Below, piece after piece: positions 20,531-29,503 of a stretch of 64,000 nucleotides of DNA. The notes beneath the pieces are model-generated. The model did no database searches, was not told the origin of the DNA, and saw nothing but the letters and a program-made list of their open reading frames with translations. Each line of letters starts with the position of its first letter. Positions within the stretch are counted from its first letter, which is position 1. Source of the DNA: Lelliottia nimipressuralis (GTDB lineage Bacteria > Pseudomonadota > Gammaproteobacteria > Enterobacterales > Enterobacteriaceae); the NCBI RefSeq assembly GCF_004402045.1, contig NZ_SOMG01000030.1, positions 1,116,001 through 1,180,000 on the forward strand, written 5' to 3'. The translations under genes were made by a program, and so were the position numbers.

Positions 20531-21342
20531 TCTTCGCGCTGCCAGACGTGGATACTAAAATCCGTCTGGCAGCGAAAGAGTGAATGCGCAGCTAACGCTT
20601 CCCACACTTCCGGCTTCGCCCGCCACGCAAACGGCGTCATCTGCAACAATGCTGTGGCCTCTTCCCCTTTCAGCGTCATTTCATACGCCACGGTTTGCGC
20701 TTGCTTCAGGGTAAAACCGGCCAGCTGTTCAGAATGAGGGGCATGCAGACGCACCTCATCGTAGATCAGCCCTTTCAGCTCCATCAGATGACGCGGGCCT
20801 GGCGTAACGGTGATCACCCATCCGCCCGGTTTCACCACACGCGCCAGCTCTTCCGCCTTACAGGGCGCGTAAATGCGGATAACAGCGTCCATACTGGCAT
20901 CGTCAAACGGCAGCCGATGGCTGGATGCCACGCAGAACGTCACGTCAGTGTAGCGTTTAGCCGCCGCGCGAATCGCCACTTTCGACACATCCAGACCAAA
21001 TGTCAGCGCGCCCTTCTCGCGAGCAACCTCCGCAAACCGCGCGGTGTAATACCCTTCCCCGCAGCCAATATCGAGCATGGCGGTTGCTGAACCAGACAAA
21101 ATATCATCCAGTATTTTCGCGACCGTTTCCCGTAACGGCAGATAGTGTCCGGCATCGAGAAACGCGCGGCGCGCCTGCATCATCTCGGCACTGTCCCCGG
21201 GATCGCGGGAGCGTTTATGCTGCACCGGCAGAAGATTTACGTAGCCTTCTTTCGCCATATCAAACTGATGTCCCTGCGGACAGGTATAACTTTTATCTGA
21301 GTGCGTCAGGGCCGCGTGGCAAAGGGGACAACTGAAGGACAT
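20527..21342 (-). CDS. rlmA: 23S rRNA (guanine-745-N1) methyltransferase RlmA(I)
   Basis: SAM-dependent methyltransferase modifying G745 of 23S rRNA. It is 271 aa. The N-terminal zinc ribbon is C5-P-L-C8 with C21 and H25; SAM motif I is [16 protein letters not shown]. It ends 4 nt inside mntP and is preceded on the same strand by the FtsI-like gene. Confidence 0.95.
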   Translation of the reverse strand: MSFSCPLCHAALTHSDKSYTCPQGHQFDMAKEGYVNLLPVQHKRSRDPGDSAEMMQARRAFLDAGHYLPLRETVAKILDDILSGSATAMLDIGCGEGYYTARFAEVAREKGALTFGLDVSKVAIRAAAKRYTDVTFCVASSHRLPFDDASMDAVIRIYAPCKAEELARVVKPGGWVITVTPGPRHLMELKGLIYDEVRLHAPHSEQLAGFTLKQAQTVAYEMTLKGEEATALLQMTPFAWRAKPEVWEALAAHSLFRCQTDFSIHVWQRED

Positions 21343-21363
21343 GGCTACTCCGGAGCATAATCA

Positions 21364-21391
21364 AAGGGCGAAGTGTACCGCTATTCGCCCT
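21364..21391 (-). terminator. Weak terminator-like hairpin after the FtsI-like gene
   Basis: An 8-bp perfect stem AGGGCGAA (21365-21372) / TTCGCCCT (21384-21391) is followed on the minus strand only by TTTGATT. It would end the FtsI-like transcript before rlmA if functional. Confidence 0.4.
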
Positions 21392-21407
21392 GGTTATAAA
21401 CGCCCGG

Positions 21408-23126
21408 TTAGCGCATAACGATAAGGTGATCGGAACCCGCCGGTAGCCCGTCAGGCTTCACGTTCTCCAGACGCAGTACGTTACCCATAATCTCACTGAA
21501 GACAGGTGCGGAGACGGCACCGCCGTAGTAGGCTCCGTTTTGGGGATCGTTAATCACTACCACCAGGGCAAAACGCGGGTCGCTGGCAGGTGCTACGCCC
21601 GCAGTGTAGGCCACGTATTTATCGACATATTTTCCGCTATCGTCAATTTTCTTCGCCGTGCCGGTTTTCACCGCAACCCTGTAATCACGAACGGCGGCCT
21701 TAACGCCCCCACCGCCGGGTAGCGCGACGCTCTCCATCATGTGCTCCACTTCGTGCGCAATCTCTTCCGGCATGACGCGTTGGCCGATGACGGGGGGATC
21801 GATACGGGTAATGGAAAGGGGGCGCTCAAGCCCGAAGCCGCCAATTGTCGCGTAGACGTGCGCCAGCTGTAGCGGGGTTACCATCAGCCCGTAGCCGAAG
21901 GCAAATGTCGCGCGGTCGAGCTGGCTCCAGTACTTACGCCGTGGCAACAGTCCCGCGCTCTCCCCCGTTAAGCCAAGCCCCGTGTTGGTACCAAAACCAA
22001 AGTTTCTGTACGTATCAATAAGATGCTGGACTGGCATTGCCAGAGACAGTCGCGACACACCCGTGTCGCTCGATTTTTGCAGGATCCCGGTCATTGTCAG
22101 TTCAGGATAGTAACCCACATCGCGGATACGATGCCCGTCAAGGATATACGGGTGAGTGTCAATCACGCTATCCGGCTGGACCAGCCCCTGCTGCAGGGCC
22201 GTCATTAGCACCAGCGGCTTGACGGTCGAACCGGGTTCGAACGTATCGCTGATGGCGCGATTGCGAAAGTCATTTATCGTCGCACCTTCCCGATTATTGG
22301 GGTTAAAATTCGGATAGCTCGCCATGGCGAGTATTTCCCCGGTTGGGATATTAATCAGCACCGATGCACCTGACTCGGCCTTGTTCCAGGCCACGGCATT
22401 ATCCAGCGCATCTTCGGTAATGGTTTGCAGCCGCTCGTCAATGCTCAACTGGATGTTGTGCGCCGGTGCGGGCGCAACTTCTGTCAGGTTTTCAACCACG
22501 CGTCCATAGCGGTCTTCCCTTACCTGCCGTACCCCCGCCTTGCCCGTCAATTGAGCGTTGAAGCTTTTTTCCACACCTTCAATGCCCTGCCCGTCAATAT
22601 TGGTAAAACCAATCAGGTTTGCGGCGACATGCCCGGCAGGATAAAAACGGCGGGACTCATCGCGCAAATTGATGCCGGGCAAATTCAGTTTATCGATCCA
22701 CTTCGCCTGCGCAGGATCGACCTGACGGGCAAGGTAAATGAAACGCCCCTGTGGACTGGCATTGATTCGCGCCGAAAGCGTGCTCAGGGAGAGATGCAGC
22801 GCATTTGCCAACGCCTGCCAGCGTTCATCAGCGCTGACGCCCCCTTTTGCCAGCACCGTTTTGGGATCGGCCCATACGGCCCGGACAGGCACGCTCACCG
22901 CCAGCGGTCGACCTTCGCGATCCATTATCATGCCACGCGGTGCATCAATTGCCAGTTGACGGAGGGATCGCATATCTTCCTGCTTCACCAGATTGTCAGG
23001 CTTGATGATTTGCAGCCAGGCAACGCGGCCCAGCAAAAAAGCCAGACTGCAAAAAATAGCGAAACAGAGCAGAGCAAAACGCACCGGCGTGAAATTTCCA
23101 GTTGCTGTTATTAATTTCTTCTTCAC
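21408..23126 (-). CDS. FtsI-type class B penicillin-binding protein (PBP3SAL-like paralogue)
   Basis: Peptidoglycan transpeptidase of 572 aa resembling FtsI/PBP3. It has one N-terminal TM helix (about 17-40), a PBP dimerisation domain (about 55-215) and a transpeptidase domain. Catalytic motifs are complete: S300-T-V-K303, S352-S-D354 and K487-T-G489. The gene lies between rlmA and cspC, where Salmonella carries PBP3SAL, a second FtsI that drives division in acidic intracellular conditions; E. coli K-12 lacks it here. The main FtsI is expected in the dcw cluster outside this window. The GTG at 23126 has GGGG 5 nt upstream; a TTG at 23150 would add eight residues. Confidence 0.9.
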   Translation of the reverse strand: MKKKLITATGNFTPVRFALLCFAIFCSLAFLLGRVAWLQIIKPDNLVKQEDMRSLRQLAIDAPRGMIMDREGRPLAVSVPVRAVWADPKTVLAKGGVSADERWQALANALHLSLSTLSARINASPQGRFIYLARQVDPAQAKWIDKLNLPGINLRDESRRFYPAGHVAANLIGFTNIDGQGIEGVEKSFNAQLTGKAGVRQVREDRYGRVVENLTEVAPAPAHNIQLSIDERLQTITEDALDNAVAWNKAESGASVLINIPTGEILAMASYPNFNPNNREGATINDFRNRAISDTFEPGSTVKPLVLMTALQQGLVQPDSVIDTHPYILDGHRIRDVGYYPELTMTGILQKSSDTGVSRLSLAMPVQHLIDTYRNFGFGTNTGLGLTGESAGLLPRRKYWSQLDRATFAFGYGLMVTPLQLAHVYATIGGFGLERPLSITRIDPPVIGQRVMPEEIAHEVEHMMESVALPGGGGVKAAVRDYRVAVKTGTAKKIDDSGKYVDKYVAYTAGVAPASDPRFALVVVINDPQNGAYYGGAVSAPVFSEIMGNVLRLENVKPDGLPAGSDHLIVMR

Positions 23127-23271
23127 CTGAACCCCAGGGCTGTTAAACAACGCCCTGATTTAACGGGAAAAGACGGGAGGAAGGTGGCGAAACAGTGCTA
23201 CTAACCTCGCAGCTTTGCAACAAGTTACGAACAAGGCCGCAGATCGTAATATTTTGAAAGATAAAGGGCAT

Positions 23272-23298
23272 AAAAAAGCCCCGCGTTATGCGAGGCTT
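23272..23298 (-). terminator. Intrinsic terminator of yobF-cspC
   Basis: On the minus strand AAGCCTCG (from 23298) pairs with CGGGGCTT through one G-T wobble, followed by six T residues (23277-23272). Confidence 0.85.
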
Positions 23299-23345
23299 TA
23301 TGTCTGAGATTGAAACGCGGCGCGTTTCAGTCAGCAGTGGTTCGA

Positions 23346-23555
23346 TCAGATAGCAGTTACGTTAACTGCAGCTGGGCCTTTCTGGCCATCCTGAATTTCG
23401 AACTCAACGTTCTGGCCTTCAGCCAGAGTTTTGAAGCCGTTACCCTGGATTGCAGAGAAGTGTACGAACACGTCTTTGCTGCCGTCAGCAGGAGTAATGA
23501 AACCAAAACCTTTAGACTCGTTGAACCACTTAACTTGACCTTTAATCTTTGCCAT
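23346..23555 (-). CDS. cspC: Cold-shock-like protein CspC
   Basis: Constitutive CspA-family RNA chaperone that in E. coli stabilises rpoS mRNA and acts in stress-gene expression. It is 69 aa and, as far as I recall, identical to E. coli CspC. RNP1-like KGFGFITP and RNP2-like VFVHFSAI are present. The start ATG at 23555 is preceded by AAGGAA. It lies 25 nt after yobF in the same operon. Confidence 0.98.
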
Positions 23556-23580
23556 TTGCAAAATTCCTTAGAGTGTTTTC

Positions 23581-23712
23581 TTAGCCCGCAGGCATTAACT
23601 GAGATAAAACTGAGACATTACTGCATGAGGCACTAATATAAGGTTCGGCAGAGAAGCGGTATTCAACGACAACGTGTTTACTCAGGACTTCTTTACTGAA
23701 AATGCCACACAT
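23581..23712 (-). CDS. yobF: Small stress protein YobF
   Basis: 43-residue ORF ([20 protein letters not shown]...) strongly similar to E. coli YobF (47 aa), a small protein of unknown function induced by stress. The last seven codons (SQLMPAG) differ from E. coli. It is co-transcribed with cspC, the stop being 25 nt before the cspC start. An AGG lies about 15 nt before the ATG, so ribosome binding looks weak. Confidence 0.85.
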   Translation of the reverse strand: MCGIFSKEVLSKHVVVEYRFSAEPYISASCSNVSVLSQLMPAG

Positions 23713-24237
23713 AAACAGAACTGTACCTCGTTTGACCCAAAACGTGTTATCACACACAATGTTTAATATGGCAAGCCATTTTTAAACATGTCTCGATCCG
23801 CCGCACAAATTCGAACAGTGCTTGTCAGGTTTTGCACAATTATGCGCAATACGTACCGACAGCCCTGCTGCGTAACAAAGACCCAACGCTGCTTACACAG
23901 CCGCTGTAATCTAAGACATTTTTAACATAGCGCAATCATTACAAAGCGTCCAGCAACCGGGAAAAGAAATCTTAAGCATTGATTGAGTTAGAACAATTTG
24001 TGAAAACTTATGCTTAAATCATTGTAACGCGACCAAATTGTTTCAGGGAAAAAACATTGTTAATAACCCGCGGCCAGCTGTATTAAAATGCATCAGTTAA
24101 TAAACAGTGTTATGCACCAAAATAATGAAATTTTTATGACTCTGCATCAAAACAAGGCAAGCAAAACGTTTCGATAAAAATAAAACATTCATATGCGCGT
24201 TTACATACAGAATATATGCAACAATTTATCGCGTCGT
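23713..24237. other. 525-bp AT-rich intergenic region upstream of yobF-cspC
   Basis: No ORF of convincing quality on either strand. It presumably holds the yobF-cspC promoter and a long 5' leader. Two perfect 8-bp inverted repeats interleave here: TTAAGCAT (23972-23979) / ATGCTTAA (24010-24017) and ACAATTTG (23993-24000) / CAAATTGT (24034-24041), an order that would allow a pseudoknot in RNA. No terminator is visible after the metallo-beta-lactamase-fold gene ending at 24238. Confidence 0.5.
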
Positions 24238-25227
24238 TTATAAGGATAAATATTCACCAATTTTCAGTATCCTGAAAGAATCATTAACTGGTGCTAAATT
24301 ATCTAGCGCCTCAGTTAACTCCTGCACCGGTTCATCCAAGGCTTCATCTGCCAGTTCAAACACGCCCCAGTGAATGGGAAACGCCAGAGGACAACCCAGC
24401 TGCTGCCACAATGCCACCGCAGATTGCGGATCCATATGATGTACAGCCATGAACCATCGTGGGGCATAGGCACCCACCGGTAACGCGGCAGCATCAACAG
24501 GCCCCAGACGTTCAGGTATCAACAGCAGCTCAGGTGAATACCCTGTATCCCCGCTGAACCAGAAACGATGATGCCGCCCTTCCATGACCCAGCCGCACCA
24601 TAAGGAGCGATTGCGGTTCCATGGCGTGCGCATACTCCAGTGCTGCGCAGGTACGGCGGTTAACGTCATCCCCTGCCAGGTGAAACTCTGCCACCAGTCG
24701 AGCTCAACCACGCGTTTTGCTCCCCGACGCCGAAACCAGGCGGCCAGACCTAAAGGGACGAAGAGACTCACGTCGGGAAAGCGTTTGAGAATACGGCGAA
24801 TGGTCGCATCATCAAGATGATCGTAATGGTTATGGGAAATGACGACCGCATCAAGCTGATGAAGTTGCTCGACAGACAGTGCAGGAGGCGTTTTACGCTG
24901 TGGTCCCAGGAAAGGGAGTGGAGAGGCGCGCTGCGAAAAAACCGGGTCGGTAAGGATGATATTACCGTCTAGCTGTAGCAACACACTCGCATGCCCCAGC
25001 CACCACACTCCATCCTCTTGAGGTTGCGTAAGCTCGGCGGGTTGCCACCACTGACGAATAAAATCTTCATAACCCAGCGCGGGTGGTTTCGGCAAACCAG
25101 CTTCTTTACGCGCTTTACGCCAACGGTCCAGGTCGCCGGGTTGATGTCCAGCAGGATGGGTATTACGAAAACCGTTCGGGGTGTGGTGTTTCAGGGAGGG
25201 GTCATACCAGGGATTTTTCCAGACCAC
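24238..25227 (-). CDS. Metallo-beta-lactamase-fold hydrolase (RomA/NAPE-PLD-like)
   Basis: Predicted cytoplasmic metallohydrolase of 329 aa. The HxHxDH metal motif is SHNHYDHLDD (H132, H134, D136, H137); further ligands are likely in PAQHWSMRTPWNRN, FSGDTGYSPE and FPIHWGVFE. The N-terminal WKNPWYDPSLKHHTPNGFRN and the spacing resemble the RomA/NAPE-PLD-like group, so a phospholipid or lactone substrate is possible but unproven. It follows yebO by 23 nt and is probably in the mgrB-yebO transcript; E. coli K-12 lacks it here. The GTG at 25227 is 5 nt from GGAGG; another GTG at 25233 is too close. Confidence 0.85.
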   Translation of the reverse strand: MVWKNPWYDPSLKHHTPNGFRNTHPAGHQPGDLDRWRKARKEAGLPKPPALGYEDFIRQWWQPAELTQPQEDGVWWLGHASVLLQLDGNIILTDPVFSQRASPLPFLGPQRKTPPALSVEQLHQLDAVVISHNHYDHLDDATIRRILKRFPDVSLFVPLGLAAWFRRRGAKRVVELDWWQSFTWQGMTLTAVPAQHWSMRTPWNRNRSLWCGWVMEGRHHRFWFSGDTGYSPELLLIPERLGPVDAAALPVGAYAPRWFMAVHHMDPQSAVALWQQLGCPLAFPIHWGVFELADEALDEPVQELTEALDNLAPVNDSFRILKIGEYLSL

Positions 25228-25250
25228 AGCCACCTCCCAGCACGAAAAAA

Positions 25251-25541
25251 TTAACGCTCAGCCACCAGGCGGATAAAGTCGTCTTCGTCTTTGTTATCTT
25301 CAGCGACCACGTCTTTCGGCGCGTCTTTCTCTTCCGGCTCGTTAGCCTCACACAGACGGCGCAGCAGCGCGTTCTGACGTTTTTGCTGATCGAGCAGCGC
25401 TTCTAACAGTTCGATCTGCTCGTTCGTACGCGAACTGGCACGGTTCACGAAAAACCAGATGACCAGCCCCACAAGCAGAACAACCAAAGAAATCATCAGG
25501 GATGCCATATTCAGCAGCCCTGAATTCAGTAACTCACCCAT
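25251..25541 (-). CDS. yebO: Small inner membrane protein YebO
   Basis: 96-residue single-pass membrane protein. The TM segment spans about residues 12-31, followed by a cytoplasmic helical, Gln/Leu-rich stretch (TNEQIELLEALLDQQKRQNA) that may form a coiled coil, and an acidic C-terminus. Function unknown. It lies 74 nt downstream of mgrB. Confidence 0.92.
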   Translation of the reverse strand: MGELLNSGLLNMASLMISLVVLLVGLVIWFFVNRASSRTNEQIELLEALLDQQKRQNALLRRLCEANEPEEKDAPKDVVAEDNKDEDDFIRLVAER

Positions 25542-25615
25542 TTCACCACCTCAATAAAAACGTCTATTTTACCACTGGCGCGAAGGAAGGAAATCACCTT
25601 GAGAAAAAATGCGTG

Positions 25616-25759
25616 TTACCACGGAATAAACTTATTAATTGCGCAGACGCCGCTAAAAAACTGTACATCCTGATCGCACATTACATTGATAGTCTGCGTC
25701 CATAACACCACGCACGCTATCAGCACGATAATCAGAATCACCCAGCGTATTTTTTTCAC
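25616..25759 (-). CDS. mgrB: PhoQ inhibitor MgrB
   Basis: 47-residue inner-membrane peptide that represses the PhoQ kinase as a feedback loop of the PhoP/PhoQ system. Starting at the GTG with GGAG 8 nt upstream, it reads [18 protein letters not shown]..., then the conserved periplasmic part [13 protein letters not shown] and [11 protein letters not shown]. The two periplasmic cysteines needed for function are present. The gene looks intact; loss of mgrB is a known route to colistin resistance in Klebsiella. Confidence 0.93.
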   Translation of the reverse strand: MKKIRWVILIIVLIACVVLWTQTINVMCDQDVQFFSGVCAINKFIPW

Positions 25760-25808
25760 TCCACACTCCGTCTAAAGACCTGATGTAACCAGGTTATCAC
25801 GGTTATCT

Positions 25809-25825
25809 TAAACAAGGACTAACTG
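25809..25825 (-). promoter_or_regulatory. Candidate PhoP box upstream of mgrB
   Basis: On the minus strand CAGTTA-N5-TGTTTA, with a perfect second half and a weak first half, lies about 12 nt upstream of a TAACCT -10-like hexamer and 50 nt before the mgrB start. mgrB is PhoP-activated in E. coli. Confidence 0.4.
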
Positions 25826-25867
25826 TACCGCCAACACGCTTTTTTCAGAATCCTGCACTTGTTTCAT

Positions 25868-25886
25868 AGCGTAAACCGTTTACGCT
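25868..25886. promoter_or_regulatory. Perfect 19-bp palindrome in the mgrB-yobH interval
   Basis: AGCGTAAACCGTTTACGCT, with 9-bp perfect arms around a central C. It ends 6 nt before a TATGAT -10-like hexamer (25892-25897) facing yobH and covers the expected -35. The GTAAAC-GTTTAC core resembles LacI/GalR-family operators. The regulator is unknown. Confidence 0.6.
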
Positions 25887-25921
25887 AGCTTTATGATAAC
25901 AACGATAAAAAAGAGGTAATG

Positions 25922-26161
25922 ATGCGCTTAATTATTCGAACAATTATTGCACTGGCCATCGTCTGGATTGGCCTTCTGTTAACGGGTTATGGTGTGCTCG
26001 TGGGGAGCACCGAAAACGCAGCCGGATTAGGTATTCAGTGTAAGTACTTAACGGCACAAGGACTGAGCACTGCGCAGTATCTGCATTCTGACAGCGGGTT
26101 CATTGGTTTAACAAACTGTCCTGTACTGCGTAAAACGTCCGTCGTCATCGATAATGGCTAA
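25922..26161 (+). CDS. yobH: Small exported/membrane protein YobH
   Basis: 79-residue protein of unknown function with an N-terminal hydrophobic segment (about 5-25) that may be a signal anchor and two cysteines in the C-terminal part (QCKYL, NCPVL). I chose the ATG at 25922, 5 nt from GAGG; an ATG directly before it is only 2 nt away. It is divergent from mgrB and ends before a bidirectional terminator shared with kdgR. Confidence 0.88.
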   Translation: MRLIIRTIIALAIVWIGLLLTGYGVLVGSTENAAGLGIQCKYLTAQGLSTAQYLHSDSGFIGLTNCPVLRKTSVVIDNG

Positions 26162-26182
26162 TCAACCGGTTTAATCACTGAC

Positions 26183-26213
26183 AAAAAACGCCGCAACATC
26201 TGCGGCGTTTTTT
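26183..26213. terminator. Bidirectional terminator between yobH and kdgR
   Basis: Stem CGCCGCA (26189-26195) / TGCGGCG (26201-26207) flanked by six A and six T residues, so it can end both convergent transcripts. Confidence 0.9.
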
Positions 26214-26226
26214 ATGCTAACAGAGA

Positions 26227-27018
26227 TTAAAACGGGTAGTCGTGATAACCCATCTGTTCAGAAATCTTACGTGCGGCAGTGTGCAGGATAGCCACATATT
26301 CGTGCAGACGCTCTTCTGAGAAGCGAAGGGTTGGGAAAGAGATACTTAAACCCGCGATCACCACGCCAAAACGGTCAAACACCGGAACGCCGATACAGCG
26401 CAGCCCTTCTTCCTGTTCTTCATTATCTTCGCCATACCCCTGCTCACGCACGTGATCAAGCACCGTTAACAGTTCGTCAGTGCTGGTAATGGTTCGTGTC
26501 GTACTGCGTTTGTATTCCACGCCATCGAGGATCTGCTTCACTTCCTCGCAATCGCGCCACGCCAGCAGAACCTTACCAATGGCGGTACTGTAGAGCGGGT
26601 TGCGACGACCGATGCGCGAATACATGCGCAGATTGTACATGGAGTCGATTTTATGGATATAAACAATGCTGTCTTCATCCAGCGCACCGAGATGTATGGT
26701 CTCTTTGGTCAGGCGCGAGATTTCGCGCATCTGAATATCAGCGCTGCGGATCAGATCAACATTTTGCAGCGCACGGGCACCGAGTTCGAACAGTTTAAGG
26801 GTCAGAGAGTATTTTTCTGACTCGCCTTCCTGTGCAACATAGCCCAGTGACTTCATGGTTTGCAAAAAGCGATAAACGGTGCTTTTCGACATCATCACGC
26901 GCTGCGACAACTCTGTAATACCAATTTCACGCTCTTCCCCGAGCGCCTGTAAGATGCCAAACACCTTCAGCACGGAAGAAACAGAATCTGGCTGTTTATC
27001 CAAATCCGCAATAGCCAT
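26227..27018 (-). CDS. kdgR: IclR-family repressor KdgR
   Basis: Repressor of the 2-keto-3-deoxygluconate (pectin/uronate) catabolism genes, released by KDG. It is 263 aa, full length. The N-terminal winged HTH is about residues 14-75 (IGITELSQRVMMSKSTVYRF) and the C-terminal IclR effector domain is about 90-255. GAGGTGGT precedes the ATG. It is divergent from yebQ. One of its known target products, Eda, is also encoded in this window. Confidence 0.96.
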   Translation of the reverse strand: MAIADLDKQPDSVSSVLKVFGILQALGEEREIGITELSQRVMMSKSTVYRFLQTMKSLGYVAQEGESEKYSLTLKLFELGARALQNVDLIRSADIQMREISRLTKETIHLGALDEDSIVYIHKIDSMYNLRMYSRIGRRNPLYSTAIGKVLLAWRDCEEVKQILDGVEYKRSTTRTITSTDELLTVLDHVREQGYGEDNEEQEEGLRCIGVPVFDRFGVVIAGLSISFPTLRFSEERLHEYVAILHTAARKISEQMGYHDYPF

Positions 27019-27197
27019 TTACCACCTCATAGAGAGTGTTTTATAAAAATCAGAACCGGTTTTTATTATAAGTTCCCGTCATGTCACCTGCAATCAATCC
27101 GCGTTTACTTCGTTACAAATCTGCGACATATCGCGCCAGTAACAGTGCTAAAATAGTTACCCTGAGAATAATTTCACGCTGAGCTTTTTTAATCCTA

Positions 27198-28571
27198 ATG
27201 GAAAAAAATCTTTCCGATGGCCTGCCTTTACCCCAGCGGTATGGCGCTATAGCGACCATCATTATCGGTATCTCAATGGCCGTCCTTGACGGCGCAATTG
27301 CGAACGTTGCCCTGCCAACTATCGCCAGCGACCTGCATGCCTCCCCAGCCAGTTCAATATGGATTGTTAACGCCTACCAGATTGCGATTGTGGTTTCCCT
27401 GCTCTCGTTCTCTTTCCTGGGCGATATGTTCGGTTACCGTCGGGTGTATCAGTGCGGTCTGGTGGTTTTCACCGTTACCTCATTGTTATGTGCACTTTCT
27501 GATTCACTTCATACCCTGACGCTTGCACGCATTGCACAAGGTTTTGGTGGCGCGGCGCTCATGAGCGTAAACACGGCGTTGATTCGCTTAATTTATCCCC
27601 AGCGACATCTGGGGCGCGGCATGGGGATAAACTCGTTTATTGTCGCCGTCTCTTCCGCCGCCGGGCCAACCATTGCGGCGGCTATTCTTTCCGTTGCCTC
27701 CTGGCAATGGCTGTTCGCCATTAACGTGCCGCTGGGTATCGTGGCCATCTTCTTTGCCCTGCGCTTCCTTCCCGCTAACGGTCCTAAAAGCACCATGCCG
27801 CGCTTCGACGTCGCGAGCGCGGTGATGAATGCCCTCACCTTTGGCCTGCTGATTACCGCCCTGAGCGGCTTTGCGCAGGGGCAATCACTGGTGCTGACCG
27901 GAGTGGAACTGCTCGCCCTGCTGGTCATAGGCTTCTTCTTTGTTCGCCGCCAACTCACTCTCCCGGTGCCTTTACTGCCTGTTGATCTGCTGCGTATTCC
28001 CCTCTTTTCGCTCTCCATTTGCACGTCTGTCTGCTCGTTCTGCGCCCAGATGCTGGCTCTGGTGTCGCTGCCCTTCTTTCTACAGAGCGTGGTAGGACGT
28101 TCAGAAGTGGAGACCGGACTGCTGTTAACGCCGTGGCCGCTGGCAACGATGGTGATGGCGCCGCTGGCAGGTTACTTAATTGAACGCGTTCATGCCGGTT
28201 TGTTGGGTGCTTTGGGGCTGGCGGTGATGGCGACAGGCCTCTTCGCGCTGGCGTTGCTACCGTCATCGCCGACCGATCTGGACATCATCTGGCGCATGAT
28301 CCTGTGCGGTGCGGGGTTTGGCCTGTTCCAGTCTCCTAACAACCACACTATTATCACCTCCGCACCGCGTCATCGCAGCGGAGGTGCCAGCGGCATGCTG
28401 GGGACCGCGCGCCTTCTGGGACAAAGCACCGGTGCGGCACTGGTTGCCCTGATGTTTAACCTCGCCGGACAAAATGGCAATCATGTTGCTCTCCTCACCG
28501 CGGGTTTCCTTGCCACCCTCGCGGCTTTCGTCAGCGGCCTGCGGGTGACCCAGCCCAGGGTTCAGGCATAA
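27198..28571 (+). CDS. yebQ: MFS transporter YebQ (DHA2-type)
   Basis: Predicted drug:H+ antiporter of 457 aa with about 14 TM helices. It has the DHA2-type motif VLDGAIANVALPTIA in TM1, a motif A-like GDMFGYRRVY in the first cytoplasmic loop, and the antiporter motif C-like region SFIVAVSSAAGPTIAAAIL. No substrate is established. It is divergent from kdgR and convergent with htpX. Confidence 0.93.
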   Translation: MEKNLSDGLPLPQRYGAIATIIIGISMAVLDGAIANVALPTIASDLHASPASSIWIVNAYQIAIVVSLLSFSFLGDMFGYRRVYQCGLVVFTVTSLLCALSDSLHTLTLARIAQGFGGAALMSVNTALIRLIYPQRHLGRGMGINSFIVAVSSAAGPTIAAAILSVASWQWLFAINVPLGIVAIFFALRFLPANGPKSTMPRFDVASAVMNALTFGLLITALSGFAQGQSLVLTGVELLALLVIGFFFVRRQLTLPVPLLPVDLLRIPLFSLSICTSVCSFCAQMLALVSLPFFLQSVVGRSEVETGLLLTPWPLATMVMAPLAGYLIERVHAGLLGALGLAVMATGLFALALLPSSPTDLDIIWRMILCGAGFGLFQSPNNHTIITSAPRHRSGGASGMLGTARLLGQSTGAALVALMFNLAGQNGNHVALLTAGFLATLAAFVSGLRVTQPRVQA

Positions 28572-28603
28572 AAAAAGCCGGGCGGAGTATTCTCCTGCCC
28601 GGC
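28570..28603 (-). terminator. Intrinsic terminator of htpX
   Basis: GC-rich stem GCCGGGC...GCCCGGC (28577-28583 with 28597-28603) plus an inner GGAG/CTCC with one bulge, followed on the minus strand by seven T residues. Confidence 0.88.
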
Positions 28604-28621
28604 TCATTGCGGTTCTTTGTG

Positions 28622-29503
28622 TTACTTCAGATATTCCCCACTGCGCAGCGCTTCAATACGCTTATCCAGCGGCGGGTGAGACATAAACAGCTCGCTCAGC
28701 GATTTCGATTTACCGTTAATGCAAAAGGCCATCATGCTGTTCGCTTCCTGCGGCTCATAGCTGGTTTTCAGACGCTGCAGCGCCGCAATCATCTTCTCAC
28801 GGCCAACCAGTTTCGCTGAGCCGGCATCCGCGTGGAATTCACGGTGACGAGAGAACCACATGGTGATGATGCTGGCCAGAATACCGAATACCAGTTCAAG
28901 AACCATGGAGACAGCGAAATAGATCAGCGGGTTACCGTTGCTCTCTTCCCCTTCGTCGCGGTTGCCGCCCATAAAGCCAGCCGCAATCTGCGCCAGAATA
29001 CGAGAGATAAAGATAACGAAGGTGTTCACCACGCCCTGAATCAGGGTCATGGTTACCATATCACCGTTTGCGATATGGCTGATTTCGTGAGCAATAACCG
29101 CTTCGGCTTCGTCACGGCTCATGTTCTGCAACAGACCAGTGCTGACGGCAACCAGTGATGCATCACGACGGGCACCTGTGGCGAAGGCGTTGATATCAGG
29201 AGCATGGTAAATGGCCACCTGCGGCATGGCGATCCCGGCCTGACGGGATTGCTGAGCCACCGTATTCATCAGCCACTGTTCCATATCATTACGCGGTTGC
29301 TCGATAACCTCACCGCCTACTGATTTCAGCGCCATCCACTTCGACATCAGCAGGGAAATGAAAGAGCCACCAAAACCAAACAGCAGCGCCATAATCAACA
29401 GACCCTGAACGCTGCTCGACTGAATCCCTGTCAGGCTTAGCACGAGCCCGAAAACCACCATTACCGCCAGGTTGGTGAGCAGGAAGAGCGCGATTCGCAT
29501 CAT
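28622..29503 (-). CDS. htpX: Membrane zinc metalloprotease HtpX
   Basis: Inner-membrane M48 endopeptidase that degrades misfolded membrane proteins together with FtsH. It is 293 aa, with two N-terminal TM helices (about 4-24, 33-53), zinc motif H139-E-I-S-H143, two more hydrophobic segments (about 155-215), and the downstream [11 protein letters not shown] motif containing the third zinc ligand. In E. coli it is induced by CpxR and heat. Confidence 0.96.
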   Translation of the reverse strand: MMRIALFLLTNLAVMVVFGLVLSLTGIQSSSVQGLLIMALLFGFGGSFISLLMSKWMALKSVGGEVIEQPRNDMEQWLMNTVAQQSRQAGIAMPQVAIYHAPDINAFATGARRDASLVAVSTGLLQNMSRDEAEAVIAHEISHIANGDMVTMTLIQGVVNTFVIFISRILAQIAAGFMGGNRDEGEESNGNPLIYFAVSMVLELVFGILASIITMWFSRHREFHADAGSAKLVGREKMIAALQRLKTSYEPQEANSMMAFCINGKSKSLSELFMSHPPLDKRIEALRSGEYLK

